64,000 nucleotides of DNA from Flavobacterium circumlabens (GTDB lineage Bacteria > Bacteroidota > Bacteroidia > Flavobacteriales > Flavobacteriaceae): positions 29,053-93,052 of the forward strand of contig NZ_SLWA01000010.1 in assembly GCF_004345565.1 (NCBI RefSeq), written 5' to 3'. The first letter of the stretch is position 1. The number at the start of each line of letters is the position of its first letter. Positions 10,509-18,735 of the stretch are shown here, piece after piece. The position numbers and the translations under genes are program-made. Below the pieces are notes generated by a model. The model ran no database searches. It was given only the letters and a program-made list of their open reading frames with translations, and was not told where the DNA came from.

Positions 10509-11384
10509 ATGAAAGAAGAACCAAGAATTATATACAGTCTGGATGCTTTTCCGCTGATCAATAACCGCTGGCAGATGGGCAATAAACTGAAGGAAACCAT
10601 CTACATGACGGCTTTGAGTGTTTTATACAGTCATCTTTGGTACAAGGACATTGAACTTTATGCAGATGAAACGGCTTATAAATTTTTATACATGCTGCCC
10701 TGCAGAGTTACCAGAGTGAGTAATGAAAAAAATAAGGAACTCTGGATGAAATCTAAAATTCATGCCATCGAAAAACAGACCAGACCATTCGTTCATCTGG
10801 ATACGGATGTATTTATAAAAAGAAAAATCGATTTTAGTTTCGATAGTATTATCCTGGAACGAAAAGAATGCGGATATGAAATGCACTATAAAAAACAAAT
10901 TGATTTTTTTAACCAATATACGCAGCATTTACCCTATTGGCATTCCAATTTAGGACACTCGTATAGTTGTGGAGTACTGGGTTTTAATGATCTCACGCTT
11001 TGCAGGAAATTTGTAAACGCCTACTATGAGCTGGAAGAAATTTTTACAGCACATCGCGAAGAATTTACTCCCTTAAAAGAACAAGGATTTGAACCATGTA
11101 TTGTAATCGAACAATACAATCTCGCTTCTATATTAGACCATAATAACATTACACCTACACTACTTCTGAAAGGAAGAAACATAATGGAGCAAAGCGTCTA
11201 TGCCAATGAAATGGGGTATAGCCATCTCTTCGGCATTAAAAAGTACAAAAAAGACATTACAGACGAAATTGAACACCGACTGTTTAAAATATTTCCGTAC
11301 TGGTATGCCCAAATAAAGATTGAATTAGAAAAACATCAGATCATCCCGAAAGAAGAAGCTAACGCTAAAACTATGGTAGCATAG
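10509..11384 (+). CDS. DUF6734-like putative glycosyltransferase
   Basis: 291 residues, soluble, no signal peptide. HLDTDVFI (residues 96-103, with D98-T99-D100) is a DxD motif in a hydrophobic strand context, as in GT-A fold glycosyltransferases that bind a nucleotide-sugar through a metal. The overall pattern (IIYSLDAFPLINNRW at the N-terminus, WHSNLGHSYSCGVLGFND in the middle, EQYNLA later) fits the DUF6734 group, which is glycosyltransferase-like. It starts four bases after the nucleotidyltransferase-fold gene and is the last gene before a 76-base gap, so the two probably act together. A role in glycosylating a fibre or cargo protein is inferred. The family call is from memory of motifs. 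Confidence 0.55.
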   Translation: MKEEPRIIYSLDAFPLINNRWQMGNKLKETIYMTALSVLYSHLWYKDIELYADETAYKFLYMLPCRVTRVSNEKNKELWMKSKIHAIEKQTRPFVHLDTDVFIKRKIDFSFDSIILERKECGYEMHYKKQIDFFNQYTQHLPYWHSNLGHSYSCGVLGFNDLTLCRKFVNAYYELEEIFTAHREEFTPLKEQGFEPCIVIEQYNLASILDHNNITPTLLLKGRNIMEQSVYANEMGYSHLFGIKKYKKDITDEIEHRLFKIFPYWYAQIKIELEKHQIIPKEEANAKTMVA

Positions 11385-11400
11385 GTTGTTTGAGAAAAAA

Positions 11401-11419
11401 TTAACCCCGTTGAGGTTAA
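11401..11419. other. Short hairpin before the first cargo gene
   Basis: TTAACC and GGTTAA flank a seven-base loop (CCGTTGA) in the 76-base gap between the glycosyltransferase-like gene and the first cargo gene. No U-run follows, so it is unlikely to be a strong terminator. It may be a partial attenuator or an mRNA stabiliser separating structural genes from cargo genes. Confidence 0.35.
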
Positions 11420-11460
11420 CAAGAATACTTATTTGTTTCAAATTGTAAAACCATAAAGTT

Positions 11461-13704
11461 ATGAGAACTTTAGAAAATAAAAAGCCGGACAATCACACCT
11501 CATCTCCTTTTTTTGGACCCAAAATCCAAAAAAAACTAACGACTGGTACCGTGGGAGACAAATATGAGGTAGAAGCAGATAATGTTGCCGATAAGGTAGT
11601 GAACAAACAAAAAGGTGGCGGATTAATACAATCCAAAGGAGAAGGCGTACAGAAAAAACCAATTTCCGAAACTATATCCACCGTTCAGAAACAAGATTTA
11701 GAGAAAGAAAAACCGGTACAGAAAAAAGGCAAGGAAAAAGAGGAAGACAAAAAGAAAGTACAAAAAAAGGCCGATAAGGAAGAGGACAAAAAAGTACAAA
11801 AAAAGGGCAAGGAAAAAGAAGACGATAAAAAGAAAATTCAAAAGAAGGCGGATAAAGACGAAGATAAAAAAGCACAAAAAAAGGGTAAGGAAAAAGAGGA
11901 CGATAAAAAGAAAATACAAAAGAAAGCAGATAAAGACGAAGATAAAAAGATACAAAAAAAAGGCAAAGAAAAAGAAGAAGATAAAAAGAAGCCTGTTCAG
12001 AAAAAATCAAATACTGGTGAATCTACTGTAAATGACACCAAAATAGAAAACAATCTAAAAAGCAGTAAAGGCGGCGGATCACCTCTTGTTAAAGGGGTAA
12101 AAAGCGAAATGGAATCCGGTTTCGGAACCGATTTCAGTCAGGTTCGCATCCATACCGACAGCAATGCCATGCAAATGAGTCAGGACTTAGGTGCTCAGGC
12201 TTTTACGAACGGAAATGATATTTATTTTAACTCCGGAAAATACGATGCCGACAGCAAACAAGGCAAACATTTGCTCGCACATGAGCTTACCCATACCGTA
12301 CAACAAGGTTCTAATGTTCAAAAGAAAGAACAGACTCCAATACAAAGAAGCTGGCTTGGCGATGCCTGGGACAGCGCAACAGATACCGTAAGTGACGGCT
12401 GGGATGCGGCAACCGGAGCCGTTTCGGAGGCAGCCTCCGGTTTTGCCGATACTGTAAGTGAAGGCTGGAATGCCGCAACCGGGGCAGCTTCGGAGGCGGT
12501 CTCTGGTTTTGCCAGTGATGTAAGCGCGGCCTGGGATACGGCTACTACTTACCTCGGAGATCAGGCGACTGCTGTCTGGGAGGGTATGAAATCCTTAGGA
12601 AGCGATGCGCTCAATTGGTTATCGGGTGCGGCCTCTTATGTCTGGGACGGAATTAAGTGGTTTGGAAGTAAAGCCTGGGAGATCATTAAAGTGATTGGTA
12701 CTGTTTTATGGGAAAAACTATGTCTTCTGGGCAACAATGTCTGGTCCTTCATTTCTAATATTCCATCCCGATTATGGAGAATACTTGTTCATGGCTGGGA
12801 CGCAATAACTGGCGTATTAGGCTGGGCCTGGGACGGACTGAGTGCTGCCGCCGGACATTTATGGGAAGGTGTAAAAGGTGTCTTTAGCTGGTTGGGAAGC
12901 GGTATATCGGGAGCAGCAAACTGGATCTTAGAGGGTGTAGCTGCCGGGTATGACTGGGCTGTCGATTTTATTACGGCACCAAGCCTGTCCAAACTCTGGA
13001 ATGCCTTAACAGGAACTTTGGGCTGGCTAGGGAAAGGTATTTCCGGCTTTGCCCAATGGGGCTGGAACGGTATCGTTGGCGCAGCAGTCTGGGCATGGCA
13101 GGGAATAAAAGGTTTTGCCTCCTGGATATGGGACGGCGTGTTGGGCGGACTTACCTGGGCAGGAAAACTTTTATTATACATTATCGATTTACTTGGAATC
13201 TTTGAAATATTACAGCTGATATGGGGACTGATCTTCAGAATGCGAAAATTAACCGATGTAGAAATAAATGCTTCGCTGCAAGTTCATCCGGCAGGAATGA
13301 TTCCGTACGATCAGGTCTATGTAGATGAAGGTTCTCTGGTAGCGTACATTTCCGGTTATTTTTCCGGAGGAGGCTACAGAGCCGTAACCACAGCGCATAT
13401 CATTCATGCGGCACCGGGAGAAGACACCGCAACCATGGTTCACGAATTGTCACATGTGGCACAATATGAGCACGCAGGATCGGTATACATGGCGCAGGCG
13501 ATACATGCACAGGCTTTTGGCGAAGGTTACAATTATATGAATAGTGACGGAACCTTTAAACATGCCCATTTTAATGAATTCAACAGAGAACAGCAGGCCT
13601 CCATATGTGAAGATTATTACAAATCCCTAAATGGCGGAGGAGGACGTGCTTCCGGTGCTGCGCTGCAGCCCTTTATAAATGAAATGAGAAGTGGTCAATT
13701 TTAA
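11461..13704 (+). CDS. DUF4157 eCIS cargo protein with C-terminal zincin motif
   Basis: 747 residues. The N-terminus has SPFFGPKIQKKL then DKYEVEADNVAD, the EADxVAD motif that opens DUF4157 (eCIS core) proteins. A Lys/Glu/Asp low-complexity insert (residues 86-182) follows. The main DUF4157 block then appears: SKGGGSPL, VRIHTDSNA, LGAQAFTNGNDIYFN, ending in HELTHTVQQ (274-282), an HExxH zinc motif. Residues 300-590 are Trp/Ala/Gly-rich amphipathic repeats that look able to insert in membranes. A second metalloprotease motif, HELSHVAQYEH (661-671), lies in the C-terminal domain. DUF4157 proteins are the typical cargo of eCIS particles. The C-terminal domain is probably the toxin, perhaps a metallopeptidase, or a zincin relic. 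A lipoprotein gene follows after 13 bases. Confidence 0.8.
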   Translation: MRTLENKKPDNHTSSPFFGPKIQKKLTTGTVGDKYEVEADNVADKVVNKQKGGGLIQSKGEGVQKKPISETISTVQKQDLEKEKPVQKKGKEKEEDKKKVQKKADKEEDKKVQKKGKEKEDDKKKIQKKADKDEDKKAQKKGKEKEDDKKKIQKKADKDEDKKIQKKGKEKEEDKKKPVQKKSNTGESTVNDTKIENNLKSSKGGGSPLVKGVKSEMESGFGTDFSQVRIHTDSNAMQMSQDLGAQAFTNGNDIYFNSGKYDADSKQGKHLLAHELTHTVQQGSNVQKKEQTPIQRSWLGDAWDSATDTVSDGWDAATGAVSEAASGFADTVSEGWNAATGAASEAVSGFASDVSAAWDTATTYLGDQATAVWEGMKSLGSDALNWLSGAASYVWDGIKWFGSKAWEIIKVIGTVLWEKLCLLGNNVWSFISNIPSRLWRILVHGWDAITGVLGWAWDGLSAAAGHLWEGVKGVFSWLGSGISGAANWILEGVAAGYDWAVDFITAPSLSKLWNALTGTLGWLGKGISGFAQWGWNGIVGAAVWAWQGIKGFASWIWDGVLGGLTWAGKLLLYIIDLLGIFEILQLIWGLIFRMRKLTDVEINASLQVHPAGMIPYDQVYVDEGSLVAYISGYFSGGGYRAVTTAHIIHAAPGEDTATMVHELSHVAQYEHAGSVYMAQAIHAQAFGEGYNYMNSDGTFKHAHFNEFNREQQASICEDYYKSLNGGGGRASGAALQPFINEMRSGQF
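11716..12005 (+). repeat. 78-base tandem repeat coding Lys/Glu/Asp linker
   Basis: About 3.7 copies of a 78-base unit (copy starts at 11716 and 11794 are 78 bases apart). Each unit encodes 26 residues of the type QKKGKEKEDDKKK followed by QKKADKDEDKK. Copies differ by scattered substitutions. The array lies between the two separated parts of the DUF4157 region of the first cargo protein and should form a flexible, highly charged linker. Confidence 0.85.
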
Positions 13705-13717
13705 AAATTCAGCAATT

Positions 13718-14323
13718 ATGAAATTAGTAATTCTAAATTTCAATAAGAATAAATTCCAAATTCCAATTTTAAAACAAGCCGATCAATTGGAATTTAAAAA
13801 TTGGGAGTTTAAAATTTTGGGATTTGCAACTGTTTTCTGTTTGATGTGTTGCTTTTTACTGGGATGTGACACGATTTATAAAAACAACTCAAACCCTTTA
13901 TCCATAAAAGCTGATTCGTCCCTGTCACAATCGCTTAGAGTTGAAGGTGTGTTAGCTGTTTTTCCTAGTTTAAAAGAAGTACATATCAATACTAAGAACA
14001 GCAAAATTTTAAAAGAGGAAATTCTGGTTCTTATTTTTCATGATAAAAAAGAGCTGTTGGCCTTTAGAAATAAAATAAGCCGGGAAAGTAACCAATCGAT
14101 AGAGACTGTAAAATCAAAAATTGACACTCAAAAAGAAAATTATGCCATAGTTCCGGCGACCAGTACGAGTCCGTATGTTTTGTCTTTAAGTAACATAACG
14201 GTATTTAAAGAAGGATTGTGGATTGTTTTTTATTCGGAAACCAGTCAGGACGTAGAAACCTTTTTAGAATTTAAGAGAATAGGAGTTAATGAAATTCCAA
14301 AAACAAGTATAATTCCAATTTAA
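13718..14323 (+). CDS. Putative lipoprotein between cargo genes, possible immunity protein
   Basis: 201 residues from the ATG at 13718. A GTG at 13691 in frame would overlap the cargo gene and is less likely. A hydrophobic stretch ending in CCFLLGCD gives a lipobox-like site (Cys at residue 50 from this start), so the mature part would be a membrane-anchored periplasmic lipoprotein. The first ~36 residues are encoded by an AATTCCAAATTCCAA-type repeat otherwise seen between genes (51499-51516), so they are probably not original to the protein; an ATG at 13844 is a weak alternative start that leaves too short a signal. No family was recognised. Its place directly after a cargo gene mirrors the SUKH gene after the second cargo gene, suggesting an immunity role (inference). 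Confidence 0.55.
   Translation: MKLVILNFNKNKFQIPILKQADQLEFKNWEFKILGFATVFCLMCCFLLGCDTIYKNNSNPLSIKADSSLSQSLRVEGVLAVFPSLKEVHINTKNSKILKEEILVLIFHDKKELLAFRNKISRESNQSIETVKSKIDTQKENYAIVPATSTSPYVLSLSNITVFKEGLWIVFYSETSQDVETFLEFKRIGVNEIPKTSIIPI
13749..13830. repeat. AATTCCAAATTCCAA palindromic repeat inside a gene
   Basis: ATAAATTCCAAATTCCAA (13749-13766) is identical over 18 bases to 51499-51516. It is followed by CAATTGGAATTTAAAAATTGG in inverted sense, giving a hairpin-like unit. Here it lies within the reading frame of the lipoprotein gene and supplies its N-terminal residues. Confidence 0.6.
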
Positions 14324-14335
14324 TATTGATAAAGA

Positions 14336-17300
14336 ATGTCATCCTTTTCACCCAAAACAAAAGCAAGTTCTCCGCACTCCTCCTCTCATCAGGATAAGGG
14401 GCCGGACGCTTTTTTTGGGGTACAGGCAAAATTAAATATCGGAAAATCCAACGACAAACATGAGGCCGAGGCAGACCGGGTAGCAGACCATGTAATCGCC
14501 AATAAAAAAACGGCAAATATGGAAACCTTCTTTTCCCCTTCATCAGTAGTACAAAAGAAACTGGCCGAAGAGGTACAAAAACAAGAAGATCAAAACCAGG
14601 AAATTCAGCAAAAAACAGTAGCCGAAACCATCACTCCGGTGGTCCAGCTAAAAGAGAATCCAATCCAGAACAAGCTGGATGCTAAAAAACCGGAAAAGCG
14701 TGAAATCAATAAAGATTTTTCTAAACCAAAAACAGTAATTCAGAATAAACCTGAAAATAAGGTTCAGCAAAAAGAAGAGCCGCCACAAAACAAAAAGGAA
14801 GTCAAAAAAACAGAAACGGTTCCCACAAAAAAAGTGGAACTTAAACCTGAAATCCAGACTAAAACGGAAGAAGAGGTTCAGAAAAAAGACGAAAAATCCA
14901 AAGAAGAAAAAAAGACAGAAATACAGCAAAAGCCATTGGCAGAAACTGTAACTCCGCCCGTAGTACAGCCAAAAGCAGAAAACAGCACTAATACTGTAGC
15001 CGCTAAAGCAGTGATCCAGCCAAAACCGGAAAAAGAAATCCAGGCCAAAGAAGAAGAGGAAATCCAGGCTAAAGACGACGAAAAAGAACTTCAGATGAGC
15101 GCGGGTGCAGATGCCAATCCTTCTGACACTTCTAATCTTGAAAATACTTTAAACAGCAGTAAAGGCGGTGGTTCTCCCCTGTCCGGAAAAGTAAAAACCG
15201 AAATGGAATCCGGTATTGGAGCCGATTTCAGCAATGTCCGCATTCACAATGACTCCGCCGCCGTTCAGATGAACAAGCAATTGGGCGCGCAAGCCTTTGC
15301 CACCGGAAACAATATTTATTTTAACGAAGGAAAATACAATCCCAACTCACAATCGGGCAAGCACCTGCTTGCGCACGAATTAACCCATACGGTTCAGCAA
15401 GGGGCAGCCATCAGAAAAAAACCAGAGCCGACGATCTCCCCTGCTCCCGAAATGATTCAGGGTTCGTTCCTGGATTTAGTTCCCGACTGGATCATCAATG
15501 AAGCACGACACATTCCCGGTTACACGCTTTTCACCGTTATTATCGGTTATGATCCCTTACGCGAGGTGGATGTAGAACGAACCCCTATTAACCTGGTAGA
15601 AGGATTAATGGGACTTGTTCCTTTTGGAACAGCCATATTCGACAAACTTCAGGAATATGGAATACTGCAGCAGGTTTTTGACTGGGTTGAAGGAAAATTA
15701 GGCGAACTCGGATTAACCATCGACAGTATTTTAGATCTGGTTGAAAAAGTCTGGGACGAAGTATCCTTTCCTTACACCGATATCATTGATTTGGTTACTG
15801 AAAAATTCAACGAATTAGTGAACAGAATAACTTCTTTTGTAAGCGCCACGGTAGATCAGGTAATTACCTGGATAAAAGAAGCATTGATTGGTGTGGCAGA
15901 ACCTATACTGGCAGAAAACAAAGCCTGGTCATTAATCAAAAAAATAATCAAATACGATCCGTTACGAGACGAAGAAGTAAATGCCACAACGGTAGAAATA
16001 TTAGAAGATTTCTTAATCCTGATCGACAAGCAAACCGAACTGGAACAAATGCGTGAAAAAGGCACGCTTCAAAAAACGGCCGACTGGCTGGACACTCAGG
16101 TCGGAACTTTCACTTCGTTGTTAGGCGAACTTCGCGGGCTCATCACTTCAGCCTGGGATGCCATTCAGCCTTCCAATCTGGCCAACATTGCCGATAATCT
16201 TTCGACACTTGCAGCTCAGGCGGGAGGATTCCTGCAAAGAGTTTGGGATTTTGCCTCAGGCGTGGCACTCAAAGTATTGGAACTTGTAAAAGAGTCCTTA
16301 TTAGGATGGCTGTCTTCTCAGGCGGCAACCGTAAGAGGTTACTCCCTTGTAAAAGTAATTATAGGACGGGATCCTTTCACCAACGAAACGGTTGAGCGAT
16401 CCATTCCAAATCTCATCAGAGGTTTTATGAGCCTGATGGACGGTGGCGAAGAACAATATGCCCAAATGGTTGAAACGGGCGCCATAGCCCGAATTGCAGG
16501 CGAGATTGAAGCAGCTGTTGCGACTTTAAACATGACACCTGCCGCTATTATTCAGCTCTTTACCGATCTGTGGAACTCGTTTACAATCGATGATCTTATT
16601 CATCCTCTTGATGCCTTTGTTCGTATTATTGAAAAATTCGGAGAACCTATCGGACGCCTTATTGCTTTTGTGGCAGAAATCGTGCGAATTGTGATTGTGG
16701 CCATACTCGAGATCATGAATTTCCCGTTCGACCTCATCGGAAATATCATAACCCGGGCCATGCAGGCAATCGATGACATCAAAAAAGATCCGATTGGTTT
16801 CCTTAAAAATATACTGCGTGCCATCAAACAGGGATTTGTTCAGTTCTTTGACAATATTGTAACCCATTTAATCGACGGTGTTACAGGCTGGTTAATGAGT
16901 GAATTGAAAGATGCCAATATTCCTGTTTTAACCGATTTTACTTTAAAAGGGGTGATTTCATGGGTACTTGAAGTGCTGGGAATCTCCATGGAAAAAATAT
17001 GGGAGAAACTGGCTGCCCATCCCAGAATTGGTCCTGCCCGTGTAGCCCGAATCCGTGGAATGATCAATACGCTTGAAGGCATCTGGACCTTCATCAAAGA
17101 TGTTCAGGAACGCGGTATGGCGGCGATTTGGGATAAAATTCAGGAACAGCTCAGTAATTTATGGAATACCGTTCTTGATGCCGTGAAAAACTTTATCATG
17201 GAACGCATCGTCAACCGCATCACTGCGCGACTGCTGAGCATGTTAGACCCCACCGGAATTATGGCAGTGATCAACGGGGCAATGGCTTTATACAGTGCCA

Positions 17301-18730
17301 TTCAGAGTTTTATAAAATACCTGCGTGAAATGCTGGAAGTAGTCAACTCCTTTGTCAATGGTGTAGCCGATATCGCAAAAGGAAATGTAACTACCGCTGC
17401 CAATTATCTCGAAAGAACTATGGGGCAGGCGATGCCAATTGTAATCGGGTTCCTGGCCAATCAGGTCGGACTTTCCGGAATTGGCGCAAGGGTTGGTGAA
17501 ATGATTGTTTCTGTCCGTCAAATGGTTGATGAAGCACTGACCTGGTTAGTGAATAAGGCTGTGGATACGGGAATGGCATTGTTGGATAGAGCAATGGCTT
17601 TGGGTGGCAGTGTAAGAGATGCTATCCTTGATTGGTTAGGTCTGAGGAAACAATTTAATGCAGATGGTGAGAGTCATAATTTATTTTTAAGAGCAGTTGG
17701 AGGAATACCACAAATGTGGGTAGCAAGTGAAGAAATGCCTTTTTCAATATTTTTGACAAATAAACAAACTGAGATTACTGCAATAACAAATCCAACTACA
17801 AAGGCAAGAAAACAAGGAGCTTTAAATAGTGCGACTACTATATATAATAATGACATTCTCAGAATAAAAAACTTATTAACTACAGAAACGGATCAATCCA
17901 GAAAAACTGATTTACAAAATCAATTAAATACTAAATTCAACGAAATAGTACCTTTCCTGGTCATTACCGGAATAGCCACTGGAGGAAAATTACCTGACAC
18001 ACATGTAGTCGTTGGAGGCAGTGGAGGCCGTGCAAGTTTTTCAGAAGCAGATCCATTAACTAAAAACGAAAGCAAAAAACCGCCAAGGGTTACCGCAGAA
18101 CCTTTAGGATGGGCCAGCCATATAAAAACTATTAGTGATTATGATGATATTTATGTAAGGTTACATCTTTTGCACTTTGATTTAGGTGGACCAGGTAATG
18201 ATACCGGTAATGTAACGCCGGGAAAAAAATCAGAGAACGGTATGATGTACAATCAGGCAGAACAAAATGCTGTTAATTTAGTCCATTCTGAAAATAGAGT
18301 CTTATGGTATAGAGCAGAAGTCACTTCTTATCGATCAGAAGCCGGTTTTACAGATTTTGCTGAAGGAATAAGAGTAAGTTATGGATTTAAAGAAAAAAAT
18401 GATTCTGGAGAATGGGCAAGAGTTGGCGGAGTGCTTTATAATAATGTATTCCCGGTCAGCAAACCGGATCCTATGGGCTCCAGCAGTACAATACCTTCAA
18501 TAAACGATGTTCCTGCCCGTTATTGGGATTTGGAGTTAAAAAACATTTCCGGAGCTCCATCAAGAACAGTTTTTAGAAATTGGGTTAATGCCAGAGGAGC
18601 CGCAAATTACCAGACATGGGCAGAACTTACTAATTCAAATGCATTCAAAACCGCGAATACCCAACAGGGAGGAACTTTAGAGGCTTGGTTTAGAGCCGCC
18701 GTAGCTGCAAACAAATTAATTGGATATTAG
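14336..18730 (+). CDS. DUF4157 eCIS cargo protein with nuclease-like C-terminus
   Basis: 1464 residues. Order: DAFFGVQAKL and HEAEADRVAD (the opening DUF4157 motif); a Gln/Lys/Glu low-complexity insert (about 70-260); the main DUF4157 block ending in HELTHTVQQ (347-355); three related ~135-residue helical repeats with Y-x-L and DP cores starting near 396, 531 and 669; a long hydrophobic helical region; the junction WLGLRKQFNADGESH (up to 1114); then a C-terminal domain with RLHLLHFDLGGPGND...NVTPG (1275-1296), resembling the HLLN-x-LGGPG-x-NL-P motif of DNA/RNA non-specific endonuclease-like toxin domains. Bases after about 17640 are visibly more AT-rich, as if the toxin tip was exchanged. 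An adjacent SUKH gene supports a polymorphic toxin. Nuclease activity is inferred. Confidence 0.82.
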   Translation: MSSFSPKTKASSPHSSSHQDKGPDAFFGVQAKLNIGKSNDKHEAEADRVADHVIANKKTANMETFFSPSSVVQKKLAEEVQKQEDQNQEIQQKTVAETITPVVQLKENPIQNKLDAKKPEKREINKDFSKPKTVIQNKPENKVQQKEEPPQNKKEVKKTETVPTKKVELKPEIQTKTEEEVQKKDEKSKEEKKTEIQQKPLAETVTPPVVQPKAENSTNTVAAKAVIQPKPEKEIQAKEEEEIQAKDDEKELQMSAGADANPSDTSNLENTLNSSKGGGSPLSGKVKTEMESGIGADFSNVRIHNDSAAVQMNKQLGAQAFATGNNIYFNEGKYNPNSQSGKHLLAHELTHTVQQGAAIRKKPEPTISPAPEMIQGSFLDLVPDWIINEARHIPGYTLFTVIIGYDPLREVDVERTPINLVEGLMGLVPFGTAIFDKLQEYGILQQVFDWVEGKLGELGLTIDSILDLVEKVWDEVSFPYTDIIDLVTEKFNELVNRITSFVSATVDQVITWIKEALIGVAEPILAENKAWSLIKKIIKYDPLRDEEVNATTVEILEDFLILIDKQTELEQMREKGTLQKTADWLDTQVGTFTSLLGELRGLITSAWDAIQPSNLANIADNLSTLAAQAGGFLQRVWDFASGVALKVLELVKESLLGWLSSQAATVRGYSLVKVIIGRDPFTNETVERSIPNLIRGFMSLMDGGEEQYAQMVETGAIARIAGEIEAAVATLNMTPAAIIQLFTDLWNSFTIDDLIHPLDAFVRIIEKFGEPIGRLIAFVAEIVRIVIVAILEIMNFPFDLIGNIITRAMQAIDDIKKDPIGFLKNILRAIKQGFVQFFDNIVTHLIDGVTGWLMSELKDANIPVLTDFTLKGVISWVLEVLGISMEKIWEKLAAHPRIGPARVARIRGMINTLEGIWTFIKDVQERGMAAIWDKIQEQLSNLWNTVLDAVKNFIMERIVNRITARLLSMLDPTGIMAVINGAMALYSAIQSFIKYLREMLEVVNSFVNGVADIAKGNVTTAANYLERTMGQAMPIVIGFLANQVGLSGIGARVGEMIVSVRQMVDEALTWLVNKAVDTGMALLDRAMALGGSVRDAILDWLGLRKQFNADGESHNLFLRAVGGIPQMWVASEEMPFSIFLTNKQTEITAITNPTTKARKQGALNSATTIYNNDILRIKNLLTTETDQSRKTDLQNQLNTKFNEIVPFLVITGIATGGKLPDTHVVVGGSGGRASFSEADPLTKNESKKPPRVTAEPLGWASHIKTISDYDDIYVRLHLLHFDLGGPGNDTGNVTPGKKSENGMMYNQAEQNAVNLVHSENRVLWYRAEVTSYRSEAGFTDFAEGIRVSYGFKEKNDSGEWARVGGVLYNNVFPVSKPDPMGSSSTIPSINDVPARYWDLELKNISGAPSRTVFRNWVNARGAANYQTWAELTNSNAFKTANTQQGGTLEAWFRAAVAANKLIGY

Positions 18731-18735
18731 AACTT

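Noticed and set aside
11672..12010. Phe/Leu-rich minus-strand frames opposite the Lys/Glu linker
   Set aside because: Antisense of AAA/GAA codons reads as TTT/TTC; low-complexity artefact.
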